Positions 1 through 8,475 of a DNA stretch of 8,706 nt are shown here, piece after piece. The stretch is taken from positions 1-8,706 of the forward strand of contig JAISNZ010000048.1 in the NCBI GenBank assembly GCA_031275955.1. The letters run 5' to 3'. Each line of letters opens with the position of its first letter. The first letter of the stretch is position 1. Position numbers and translations under genes: made by a program. Source of the DNA: Desulfovibrio sp. GTDB lineage: Bacteria > Desulfobacterota > Desulfovibrionia > Desulfovibrionales > Desulfovibrionaceae. The notes beneath the pieces are model-generated. The model had not been told where the DNA came from and did not search any database. It worked only from the letters and a program-made list of their open reading frames with translations.

Positions 1-685
1 CCCCGGGAGAGGCCGCTGTCCCGGATGCCTTTCCACTCCCCGGCCAGGGCTTGCGGGGGAAGATCCTCATCCGGATAGGAGAGGAGACTGCCGGCCGTAT
101 GGAAGCGGATGCGTTCCCCGCTCTCCAGATTGCCGGCGACAATGCCCTCCAGGTAGAGGTTGAGCCTGATGCCGCCGCCTATGGCCCCGAGGATTTCCCC
201 CTCCTCATCGGCAACGGGAACGGCGAAGAAGAGGATTGTCTCTCCCCGTTCCGTTCGGGAACCGTCAACGACGAAACGGCCTTCCCTCCGCGCCAGATCG
301 CAGGCCAGCAGGTCGGCGGGAGAAACCTCTTCCCCGGGCAGGCCGGAGGCGACCAGATCCCCTTGCGCATCCAGGAGAAGAAAATTGTCGTAGCCGGAAG
401 AATGCCGGAGAAGCGCCAAAAAGAGAGTCTTTACTTCGCCGGCCTTCTTCCGGCGGACCTCCTCGAACCGGGCCAGGGACGAAAGCAGGCCGTGGACGCT
501 GCTCTCCAGCCGGGAACACTGCGCGGCGACGTCGGCAACCATCTGTCCGGCCTTTTTCAGAGAGTGGGCAAAGGCCCGCCGGTGCGTGTCCAGGCTGGAA
601 TAGACGATGATCCCGAAGGCCGGGAGAAGGGCCAGAAGAACAATGAAGAGCAGGCTCTTGCGTATGGAACCGAACAAGAATACCT

Positions 686-692
<7 letters not shown>
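1..692 (-). CDS. Membrane-anchored Cache-type sensor protein, C-terminus beyond window
   Basis: This is a partial gene: it starts inside the window and runs off the left edge, leaving 230 complete codons. The protein begins MLKVFLFGSIRKSL and has one clear hydrophobic segment at about residues 13-32. A long predicted extracytoplasmic region follows. Residues about 36-95 look helical, and about 102-185 resemble a Cache sensing fold, with a D-x-x-G-x-L-V-A-S turn near 108-116 and a G-A-I-G-G-G strand near 169-174. The N-terminal 120 residues resemble the sensor encoded just upstream in segment order and in the S-[LI]-R-[KR] plus LPA[LF]GII signature, so the two are probably paralogues. ATG and TGA overlap by 7 nt (ATGCTGA) with the upstream gene, which implies co-translation. 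The output domain (kinase, GGDEF or chemoreceptor type) lies outside the window and cannot be named. Confidence 0.75.
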
Positions 693-3037
<2,345 letters not shown>

Positions 3038-3137
3038 GGCCGGAGCCTCGGCAAAAACCGGTTCCGCATCGGAGAAAGGGAGCTTCCTGTCCGGCCCGCG
3101 CCGAATCGCTCCGTCCCGGATGCGTTTACTGCTATAT

Positions 3138-3163
3138 GCGCTAAAAAGTACACTTTTGAGCGC
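3138..3163. promoter_or_regulatory. 26-bp near-perfect dyad, candidate operator upstream of the sensor pair
   Basis: Two 12-nt arms, GCGCTAAAAAGT (3138-3149) and ACTTTTGAGCGC (3152-3163), are complementary at 11 of 12 positions and separated by only 2 nt. The near-absent loop and the A/T-rich inner halves in a GC-rich background fit a protein-binding dyad better than an RNA hairpin. It lies about 100 bp upstream of the hybrid kinase start, with a loose -10-like TATAGC just downstream of it on the minus strand. It does not match the Fur, Rex, CRP/HcpR or CIRCE consensus as I know them. The regulator is unknown. Confidence 0.45.
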
Positions 3164-3169
3164 GGGATC

Positions 3170-3199
3170 GTCGGCCGAAAAACGTGATTCTCGGCCGAC
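3170..3199. repeat. Perfect 9-bp inverted repeat GTCGGCCGA / TCGGCCGAC
   Basis: Arms at 3170-3178 and 3191-3199 are exactly complementary across a 12-nt spacer. The repeat overlaps the candidate terminator stem, so the two structures cannot form together. Two further small hairpins lie next to it: CGCCGC-TTC-GCGGCG (3203-3217) and CGGCC-ATAC-GGCCG (3221-3234). A 12-bp palindrome, TTTCCGCGGAAA, occupies 3246-3257. Together these fill much of the 232-bp gap between the ahb operon and the sensor genes. Confidence 0.6.
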
Positions 3200-3204
3200 T
3201 CACG
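3178..3204 (-). terminator. Candidate intrinsic terminator after the ahb operon
   Basis: Read on the minus strand, a 5-bp stem CGTGA/TCACG (3200-3204 with 3183-3187) closes a 12-nt loop and is followed directly by five T residues (3182-3178). It lies 66 nt past the ahbD-ahbB stop codon. The stem is short, so the call is tentative. Neighbouring hairpins at 3203-3217 and 3221-3234 could strengthen or compete with it. Confidence 0.35.
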
Positions 3205-3269
3205 CCGCTTCGCGGCGCAACGGCCATACGGCCGATGCAGACTGATTTCCGCGGAAAACAGTCCACTCT

Positions 3270-4934
3270 TTACCTGTACGCAGATGAAAGGGGATTGGCA
3301 ACCTTTTGTTGCGCCTTTTCCGGAGCCTCCGGGGCGTCCCAGGGGAAATCGACCCTGATTTTGTACATCCGGGTCGCGGGCAGGGAGAGGACGGCAAGGC
3401 CCGTTTCCCGCGCGATCCCTTCCGTCAGGGCGGCGAGGGCTTCTTCCGAGGGGGCGATGAGCGTAAACCAGACGTTGCGGGCATGGCGGCGAAGATAGTT
3501 GTGCGTGACGCCGGGATGCCGGTTGACCGCGGCTATGAAGGTTTCCAGGCGATCCTCCGGCACCTGGGCCGCGCACAGGGTGCTGTGCCAGCCGAGACGG
3601 GCGGAGTCGAAATTGGCCCCGATGCGCCGGATGATCCGGCGCTCCTTCATGCCTTGCACCCGCGCGAGGGCCTCTTCCTCCCCGATGCCCGCCGCTCTCC
3701 CGATAACGGCATAGGGCCGCTTGTCCAAGGGAAACCCGGACTGGATCAGGCCCAGGATGCGCCTGTCCACGGCATCCGCAAGGTCTTCCCCCGCCGGCGG
3801 GGGATCCTCAGCCGCCAGCGGAATTTCTGGCTCCGGCCGCATCCTCCCCCTGTCCCGCCGCGGGGGAACATAGCTGCACAAAGGTTCCTCGGCCAGATAA
3901 TCGCCCGCAAGGCTCTGGGCCCTGGCCCGGCATCCGCCGCAGACGCGGTGGTACTCGCATATTCCGCACTTGCCCCGGTATGCGGCCGGGGTGCGCAAAC
4001 GGACAAAGGGTTCGGCCGAAGCCCAGATTTCCGGAAAAGGCCTTTGGCGCACGTTGCCGCAGTCCAGTTCCAGATAGCCGCAGGGCTGCACCTGTCCGGT
4101 ATGGCTGATGAAACAGAACCCCGTGCCGCCAAGGCAGCCCCTGGTCAGGGCGTCCATGCCGAAACGCTCCGGGGTGACGGGCACCCCCTCGGCCAGGGCG
4201 CGCTGGCGCATAATCCGGTAGTAGTGGGGCGCGCAGGTGGCCTTCAGGTGCATGGCCGTGGTTTTCCGGAAATCATACAACCAGTTGAGAACTTGCTCAT
4301 AGCTTTCCGCCGGGATGACCTCAGCCGCCAGACCGGCCGCCCGGCCCATGGGCACCAGGAGAAAGATATGCCAGGCCGCGGCCCCGAGATCCCTGGCCAG
4401 GGCGAAAATCCGCGGAAAATCTCCGAGATTGCGTCTGGTGACCGTGGTGTTGATCTGAAATTCGATCCCCGCCTCCTTGAGCAGAGCCACGCCTCTCAGG
4501 GCGGCGGCGAAGGCGCCGGGCACGCCCCGGAAGAGGTCATGACTCGCCGCGTCCGGCCCGTCAAGGGAAATGGAACAGCGGGCGATACCCGCCTCGCGCA
4601 TCCTGCGGGCCTTTTCGGCGCTGATCATGGTGCCGTTGGGAGCCATGACGCAGCGCAGCCCCCTGTCCCGCGCGTGGGCGGCCAGATGAAAAATGTCCGG
4701 GCGCAACAATGGTTCGCCCCCGGTCAGGATGACGATGGGGTTTCCGGTTTGGGGCAAGGTGTCGATAAGCGCCTTTGCCGCCCGGGTGGACAATTCCCCC
4801 GCGTAGGGCTCCGGATGGGCCTCGGCCCGGCAATGCCTGCAGGCCAGATTACAGGAGCGGGTCACCTCCCAGGCGATGAGCCGCAGGGGGGGCGCGGCGG
4901 GAAAAGGGTTTCCGCCGCCGGGGGGAGAGATCAT
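3270..4934 (-). CDS. ahbD-ahbB: Fused heme b synthase AhbD (radical SAM) and siroheme decarboxylase subunit AhbB-like
   Basis: This 554-residue protein joins two enzymes of the alternative heme pathway. Residues about 15-355 are a radical-SAM/SPASM protein with the AhbD-like opening LRLIAWEVTRSCNLACRHC. Its cluster cysteines are C28, C32 and C35, and it has TGGEP at 71-75. C-terminal cysteines that could bind an auxiliary [4Fe-4S] cluster include C323, C326, C332, C335 and C353. AhbD oxidatively decarboxylates two propionates of Fe-coproporphyrin III to give heme b. A Pro/Glu-rich linker (about 356-384) leads to an Lrp/AsnC-like siroheme decarboxylase domain (about 385-531) containing GANFDSARLGWHSTLCAA and THNYLRRHARNVWFTL. 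That fold has a helix-turn-helix origin but acts as an enzyme with its AhbA/AhbB partner. I favour AhbB over AhbA from the motif style, but am not certain. The start overlaps the hemB stop as ATGA and has no good ribosome-binding site of its own, so translation is probably coupled. The reading frame is open throughout, so the fusion is not an obvious frameshift artefact. Confidence 0.9.
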   Translation of the reverse strand: MISPPGGGNPFPAAPPLRLIAWEVTRSCNLACRHCRAEAHPEPYAGELSTRAAKALIDTLPQTGNPIVILTGGEPLLRPDIFHLAAHARDRGLRCVMAPNGTMISAEKARRMREAGIARCSISLDGPDAASHDLFRGVPGAFAAALRGVALLKEAGIEFQINTTVTRRNLGDFPRIFALARDLGAAAWHIFLLVPMGRAAGLAAEVIPAESYEQVLNWLYDFRKTTAMHLKATCAPHYYRIMRQRALAEGVPVTPERFGMDALTRGCLGGTGFCFISHTGQVQPCGYLELDCGNVRQRPFPEIWASAEPFVRLRTPAAYRGKCGICEYHRVCGGCRARAQSLAGDYLAEEPLCSYVPPRRDRGRMRPEPEIPLAAEDPPPAGEDLADAVDRRILGLIQSGFPLDKRPYAVIGRAAGIGEEEALARVQGMKERRIIRRIGANFDSARLGWHSTLCAAQVPEDRLETFIAAVNRHPGVTHNYLRRHARNVWFTLIAPSEEALAALTEGIARETGLAVLSLPATRMYKIRVDFPWDAPEAPEKAQQKVANPLSSAYR

Positions 4935-5917
4935 GGGAGCAACCGGTTCAAAAGGATCTGGGCGGTGAAATAGGAAATGATCAGATCCGCCCCGGCCCGC
5001 TTGATGCCCAGCAGGGATTCCAGCATGACGGCGGTTTCGTCAATCCAGCCCTGCATTCCGGCGGCCTTGATCAGGGCATACTCCCCGCTGACCTGATAGG
5101 CGGCCAGGGGCAGATCAGAGGTCTCGCGCAGGGCGCGCAGGACATCAAGGTACGGGCCGGCCGGCTTGACCATCAGGATATCCGCCCCTTCTTTCTCGTC
5201 GGCGGCGGCCTCGCGCAGGGCCTCGCGTCCGTTGGCCGGGTCCATCTGGTAGCCCTTGCGATCCCCGAAGCGGGGGGCGGAATCCGCCGCTTCCCGGAAG
5301 GGACCGTAAAAGGCGGAGGCGTACTTGACCGCATAGGACATGACGGGCAGGTGGGTAAAGCCGTTGTCGTCCAAGGCGTCGCGGATGGCGGCCACCCGTC
5401 CGTCCATCATGTCGGAGGGGGCGAGCATATCCGCCCCGGCCCGGGCGTGGGACAGGGCCGTGCGGGCCAGGATGGGCAGGGTGGCGTCATTCTGCACCTG
5501 GCCCTCCGGCGTGACCAGACCGCAATGGCCATGGGAAAAGTATTCACACAGGCAGACATCGGTGAGCACCTGCAGGTGGGGAAAGGCCTTTTTCAAGCGC
5601 CGCACCGCCGTCTGGACCACCCCGTCTTCCGCGTAGGCTCCGGAGGCCAGATCATCCTTCTTTGCCGGCAGCCCGAAAAGGATACAGGCGCGCAGCCCGG
5701 CATTGACCGCCTCGTCCACATCCCGCTCCAGCATGTCCACGGACAGCTGAAACTGCCCGGGCATGGCCCCTATGGGCGCGCGGCCCCTGCCGTCCCCCGC
5801 CTCCAGGACGAAATAGGGCATAATCAGGTCCTCGGGCCTCAGAAACGTTTCCCGCATCATGGCCCGCAAACCGGCGGATCGCCGCAGACGCCTGCCCCGG
5901 AAAAAGGACGTTGTCAT
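4931..5917 (-). CDS. hemB: Porphobilinogen synthase (delta-aminolevulinate dehydratase)
   Basis: This 328-residue enzyme condenses two 5-aminolevulinate molecules to porphobilinogen in the cytoplasm, the first shared step of tetrapyrrole synthesis. The sequence covers the whole family length from RGRRLRR near the N-terminus to the C-terminal helix. The active-site zinc cysteines are present (C122, C124 and C132 in DVCLCEYFSHGHCG), marking the zinc-dependent subtype rather than the Asp-rich magnesium form. The two Schiff-base lysines are K198 (MSYAVKYAS) and K251 (MVKPAGPYLD). The start codon overlaps the ahbC stop (ATGA, 5914-5917) and has AGGAGG 9 nt upstream, inside the end of ahbC. The end overlaps the next gene in the same ATGA manner. 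Its place between ahbC and ahbD couples pyrrole supply to the terminal steps of siroheme-dependent heme synthesis. Confidence 0.97.
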   Translation of the reverse strand: MTTSFFRGRRLRRSAGLRAMMRETFLRPEDLIMPYFVLEAGDGRGRAPIGAMPGQFQLSVDMLERDVDEAVNAGLRACILFGLPAKKDDLASGAYAEDGVVQTAVRRLKKAFPHLQVLTDVCLCEYFSHGHCGLVTPEGQVQNDATLPILARTALSHARAGADMLAPSDMMDGRVAAIRDALDDNGFTHLPVMSYAVKYASAFYGPFREAADSAPRFGDRKGYQMDPANGREALREAAADEKEGADILMVKPAGPYLDVLRALRETSDLPLAAYQVSGEYALIKAAGMQGWIDETAVMLESLLGIKRAGADLIISYFTAQILLNRLLP

Positions 5918-7173
5918 CTTCCCTTCCCTCCTCTTTCTTGTCCCGCTCCGGAGGCTCCCCCGTCTCCCCGGCCGTTCCCGGAGGCGGCCCCCTCAGCGGC
6001 GATTTCGTCCTCCGTCAGGTAGCAGGCTGGGTCCTGGGCCCAGACGTCGCCGTGGCAGGCCTCGGCCCTGGCGCGGAAGTTGCCGCCGCAGATGTCCAGA
6101 AAGCGGCAGCGGGGGCAGCGCCCGCGCAAATGCGGCCTTTTGTCCTTGAGCCGGCTGAGCAGGGGAATCCGCGGATCGTCCCAGATGGCGGAAAAGGGAC
6201 GTTCCAGAACATTGCCGAAGGCATGGTTGCGCCAGAACTGATCGGCGTGAACCCGGCCGTCCCAGGAGATGCAACCGATGCCCCGGCCGGAGCTGTTCCC
6301 CTCGTTGAACCGGAGAAGGCGCAGCACTTCCCCGGCCCGCCGCGCATCCTCGCGCAACAGGCGGAGCCAGACATAGGGGCCGTCGGCGTGGTTGTCCACG
6401 GTCAGGACTTCCCTGGGGCAGCCCTGATCAAAAAGGGCGCGGGTCCGGTCCATGATATCGTCAAGGAGGGCGCGGGTTGCGGCGTGGTCCAGGTCTTCCC
6501 CGATCAGGCTGGAACCCCGGCCGGAGTAAACCAGGTGATAGAAGCAGACCCGGGGGATCTCCCGCTCCCGGAGGAGATCAAAGATCAGAGGGATTTCGGC
6601 GGCATTGCGCCTGTTGACGGTGAAACGCAGGCCCACCTTCAGGCCCGCCTCCTGGCAGCAGGCGATGCCGGCCAGGGCCTGGTCAAAGGCTCCGTCCACG
6701 CCCCGGAAGCGGTCGTGCGTCTCGCGGCCGCCGTCCAGGGAGATGCCCACGTAGGAAAGACCGACGGCCTTCAGTTCACGGGCCTTTTCCCGGGTGAGGA
6801 GGGTGCCGTTGGTGGAGATGACGGCCCTCATCCCCTTACTGACGGCATAGGCCGCCAGATGGGGAAGATCCTCGCGCACCAGGGGCTCGCCGCCGGAAAA
6901 GAGGATAACCGGGACGCCGTAGGCGGCGAGATCCTCGATAATGGCCTCGCCCTGGGCGGTGGAAATGGCGTCCGTTCCGTTCTTCCCCCGCGCCTGGGCA
7001 TAGCAATGGCGGCAGCGCAGGTTGCAACGGCGGGTCATGTTCCAGACCAGCACAGGCTTTTTGTCTTCGGAAAACTGGAGCAGATGGGAGGGAAGGCTGC
7101 CGGACTTCCGGCCGTAGCGCAGGGCGTCCGAGGCTTCCGCCTGTCCGCAGTAAAGTTTGGATATGCCGATCAT
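5914..7173 (-). CDS. ahbC: 12,18-didecarboxysiroheme deacetylase AhbC (radical SAM)
   Basis: This 419-residue radical-SAM/SPASM protein removes the two acetate side chains of 12,18-didecarboxysiroheme to give Fe-coproporphyrin III, the substrate of AhbD. It opens MIGISKLYCG and carries LLQFSEDKKPVLVWNMTRRC, characteristic of AhbC. The radical-SAM cluster cysteines are C50, C54 and C57, and SGGEP is at 93-97. SPASM-region cysteines C353, C356, C362, C373 and C384 sit in RCPRCRFLDICGG and beyond. Other family-like blocks are STNGTLLTREKA, YVGISLDGG and VDNHADGPYV. Residues from about 393 form a Gly-rich tail of no clear function. The start at 7173 is chosen over an in-frame ATG at 7236 because AGGAGG lies 4 nt upstream and the family N-terminus begins there. 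It is the first gene of a tightly overlapping operon with hemB and ahbD-ahbB. Confidence 0.95.
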   Translation of the reverse strand: MIGISKLYCGQAEASDALRYGRKSGSLPSHLLQFSEDKKPVLVWNMTRRCNLRCRHCYAQARGKNGTDAISTAQGEAIIEDLAAYGVPVILFSGGEPLVREDLPHLAAYAVSKGMRAVISTNGTLLTREKARELKAVGLSYVGISLDGGRETHDRFRGVDGAFDQALAGIACCQEAGLKVGLRFTVNRRNAAEIPLIFDLLREREIPRVCFYHLVYSGRGSSLIGEDLDHAATRALLDDIMDRTRALFDQGCPREVLTVDNHADGPYVWLRLLREDARRAGEVLRLLRFNEGNSSGRGIGCISWDGRVHADQFWRNHAFGNVLERPFSAIWDDPRIPLLSRLKDKRPHLRGRCPRCRFLDICGGNFRARAEACHGDVWAQDPACYLTEDEIAAEGAASGNGRGDGGASGAGQERGGKGR

Positions 7174-7177
7174 GCAA

Positions 7178-7183
7178 CCTCCT
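7178..7183 (-). promoter_or_regulatory. Shine-Dalgarno AGGAGG of ahbC
   Basis: A perfect AGGAGG lies 4 nt before the ATG at 7173 and fixes the ahbC start. The spacing is on the short side. The longer in-frame alternative at 7236 has no comparable site. Confidence 0.75.
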
Positions 7184-7199
7184 CGACCCGGGCGCCCTG

Positions 7200-7228
7200 A
7201 AAATATCCCACCTGTCCGCACAAGGCAA
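7200..7228 (-). promoter_or_regulatory. Candidate sigma-70-type promoter for the ahbC-hemB-ahbD/ahbB operon
   Basis: On the minus strand, TTGCCT (7228-7223) and TATTTT (7205-7200) are separated by exactly 17 nt. Each matches the -35 or -10 consensus at four of six positions. Transcription would start near 7193, giving a short leader that contains the strong ahbC ribosome-binding site. The gap from the upstream DciA-like gene (79 bp) is large compared with the overlaps inside the operon, which supports a separate promoter. This is assigned by eye only. Confidence 0.45.
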
Positions 7229-7229
7229 C

Positions 7230-7251
7230 AGGGCATCGCCAGGGCATCGCC
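7230..7251. repeat. Two tandem copies of an 11-bp repeat next to the ahbC promoter
   Basis: AGGGCATCGCC occurs at 7230-7240 and again at 7241-7251 with no spacer. The pair lies 1 bp upstream of the candidate -35 box. An 11-bp period puts both copies on about the same face of the helix, so a direct-repeat activator or repressor site is possible. A simple duplication without function is equally consistent. Confidence 0.5.
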
Positions 7252-7252
7252 G

Positions 7253-7723
7253 TCAGGGGGTTTTTACCCGGAACATGGCCACATAGGCCGCATAGCAACG
7301 TCCGGCGGGAGAATCCGGCGGCAGGGACAGTCCGCCCAGGCGGGGCGGCCGCGCCGGGGCCGGCGGAGAAGGGGTCCGAACCGGGGGCCTCCTGTTCAGG
7401 GGAAGCCGCCCCTGGACGAGAACCGCCCGGACCCTGAGAAAAACGGGGCCGCCCATAAAGGCGTTGGCCCTCTCCAGGATCTCCGGGCTTTGAAGGGAGA
7501 TCTCCTGCAGGGCCATGCTGTCTTCCGCTCCAAGGAGCAGGACGCCGTTGTCCTGCCCCAGCGGAAGGGCCAGGGAGGCCAGGGGGCCAAGAACCCTGTC
7601 CCAGTCGTTCCACAGGGCGCAAAGGCGGCGGCGTTCCCCGCCTCCCAGCCGGGCCAGAAAGGCTTCCATCGCTTCCCCGGCCGCGCGGAGCCGTTTTTCC
7701 CGTTTGCCGAATCCTTTGCCCAT
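7253..7723 (-). CDS. DUF721/DciA-family protein
   Basis: This 156-residue protein has a basic N-terminus and a DUF721-like core at about residues 36-102. The core reads LWNDWDRVLGPLASLALPL, then GVLLLGAEDSMALQEISLQ and EILERANAFMG, the usual W..V.GP.A, GVL and L..L..LN pattern. Members related to DciA help load the replicative helicase DnaB, but many proteins of this domain are uncharacterised, and this one is assigned to the family only. After a Pro/Arg-rich linker (about 110-138), the C-terminal segment is unrelated to anything I recognise. The start has only a weak AAGG upstream, which overlaps the stop of the isochorismatase gene 15 bp away, so the two are probably co-transcribed. Confidence 0.72.
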   Translation of the reverse strand: MGKGFGKREKRLRAAGEAMEAFLARLGGGERRRLCALWNDWDRVLGPLASLALPLGQDNGVLLLGAEDSMALQEISLQSPEILERANAFMGGPVFLRVRAVLVQGRLPLNRRPPVRTPSPPAPARPPRLGGLSLPPDSPAGRCYAAYVAMFRVKTP

Positions 7724-7738
7724 GGCAACGGCAGGACC

Positions 7739-8281
7739 TTATTTCAGCAGGGCGGAAAGGGCCTTGAAGCCCGGAGAAGAGGCGCCGGCCAAAAGCTCGA
7801 AGAGAAGCTGCTCATAGCTGACCAGAATCGCCCCTTCCCCGGCAGCCCGCCTGAGGCCGTATTCCTTGTCGCCGGAGCGGCGCGATCCCGCGCAGTCGGC
7901 GACGAGAACCACCCGGAAGCCGGCCTCCCGCAAGTCGATGGCGGTTTGCAGAACGCAGACGTGCGCCTCGGTGCCGGAAAGGACGACGGTCCGCCGTCCG
8001 GCCGCGTCCACTGTTTGCTTGATGGCGCTGTCCTGGTAGCAGCTGAAGGAAAGCTTGTCCAGAACAGTTGCCTTCACGGTCACTTCCCGAATCTCCGGAA
8101 CCGTGTCCCCCAGGCCCTTGGGATACTGGCGGCTGACGACAACGGGAACTCCCAGAATCTCCAGCCCGGAAAAAAGGAGCCGGGAATTGCGGATCAGCGT
8201 TTCCTTGTCCTGGATGGCCGGAATCAGGCGTTCCTGGTAGTCGACGCCAATGGCCAGGGTATCGTGGATGTGCAGTCTCAT
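7739..8281 (-). CDS. Isochorismatase-family cysteine hydrolase
   Basis: This 180-residue protein has the isochorismatase-like alpha/beta fold. The predicted catalytic triad is D14 (GVDYQERL), K76 (LDKLSFSCY) and nucleophile C109 (GTEAHVCVLQTA). The non-proline cis-peptide typical of the family fits the S-G-T-E-A-H-V-C stretch just before the cysteine. Length is normal for the small single-domain group that includes YcaC-like and nicotinamidase-like enzymes. The nicotinamidase metal-binding His set is not evident, so the substrate is unknown. A GGAG site (8288-8291) sits 6 nt before the ATG. It follows a 28-codon ORF by 16 nt and precedes the DciA-like gene by 15 nt, so these look like one short operon. 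No link to heme synthesis is evident beyond proximity. Confidence 0.9.
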   Translation of the reverse strand: MRLHIHDTLAIGVDYQERLIPAIQDKETLIRNSRLLFSGLEILGVPVVVSRQYPKGLGDTVPEIREVTVKATVLDKLSFSCYQDSAIKQTVDAAGRRTVVLSGTEAHVCVLQTAIDLREAGFRVVLVADCAGSRRSGDKEYGLRRAAGEGAILVSYEQLLFELLAGASSPGFKALSALLK

Positions 8282-8297
8282 GGGTTTCTCCAGGGTT

Positions 8298-8338
8298 TCA
8301 GGCTTCAGGCGAGTCAGGCCTAGTCAGGCGAGTCAGGC
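8298..8338. repeat. Cluster of TCAGGC repeats upstream of the isochorismatase gene
   Basis: TCAGGC occurs five times, starting at 8298, 8305, 8314, 8324 and 8333. The 14-mer CAGGCGAGTCAGGC is repeated exactly at 8306-8319 and 8325-8338, a 19-bp period. It falls within the small ORF and encodes its C-terminal half. It could be replication slippage or spaced binding sites near one helical turn apart. Confidence 0.6.
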
Positions 8339-8384
8339 GCGGCGGCATTGGCGCGCCCGGAGCATGATTTTTTCGCTTGGGCAT
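8298..8384 (-). CDS. Small ORF (28 codons) with strong ribosome-binding site
   Basis: The predicted peptide starts MPKRKNHAPGAPMPPR and ends in TRPDSPEA. It is Pro/Arg-rich with no membrane segment. The support is its initiation site: AAAGGAG (8392-8398) with GGAG 7 nt before the ATG, better than the site of the following gene. Its stop lies 16 nt before the isochorismatase ATG, so it could be a leader peptide, a translational coupler or an unannotated small protein. The second half is encoded by short TCAGGC repeats, which may mean a decayed or slippage-prone sequence. No family is recognised. A chance ORF cannot be excluded. Confidence 0.4.
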   Translation of the reverse strand: MPKRKNHAPGAPMPPRLTRLTRPDSPEA

Positions 8385-8405
8385 GAGTTCTCTCCTTTCG
8401 TTGAA

Positions 8406-8418
8406 GTGTAGCTTACAC
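8406..8418. promoter_or_regulatory. Short inverted repeat GTGTA-N3-TACAC, possible operator
   Basis: A perfect 5-bp dyad with a 3-nt centre lies 8 nt upstream of the ribosome-binding site of the small ORF. The next 40 bases also hold runs of GGGG and CCCC that could pair in more than one way. This is where the promoter or leader of the small ORF/isochorismatase operon should be, but no convincing -35/-10 pair was found. Confidence 0.3.
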
Positions 8419-8455
8419 CCCTGTCCGAATTTTGGGGAGTACCTCTTTACCCCAT

Positions 8456-8475
8456 AAAAAAAGGCCGAAGGGCTT
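8456..8475 (-). terminator. Weak second terminator
   Basis: On the minus strand AAGCC and GGCCTT (one bulged base, loop CTTC) form a 5-bp stem followed by seven T residues (8462-8456). It lies downstream of the stronger terminator behind the tRNA fragment and may act as a backup that insulates the small-ORF operon. Confidence 0.45.

Noticed and set aside
3342..3782. Lrp/AsnC-type transcription factor at the end of the fused gene
   Set aside because: The domain resembles that family by fold, but the GANFDSARLGW and THNYLRRH blocks and the heme operon context fit a siroheme decarboxylase subunit.
3306..4973. Long plus-strand frame opposite ahbD-ahbB (555 codons)
   Set aside because: It is antisense to a gene with all expected cysteine motifs and shows no domain of its own.
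5911..7200. Plus-strand frame opposite ahbC (429 codons) and a similar one at 7157-8323
   Set aside because: Both mirror well-supported minus-strand genes and lack family motifs or sensible initiation sites.
7174..7236. Longer ahbC starting at ATG 7236
   Set aside because: No ribosome-binding site precedes it, the added 21 residues are unlike the family N-terminus, and they would cover the candidate promoter. ATG 7173 has AGGAGG and the expected MIGISKLY start.
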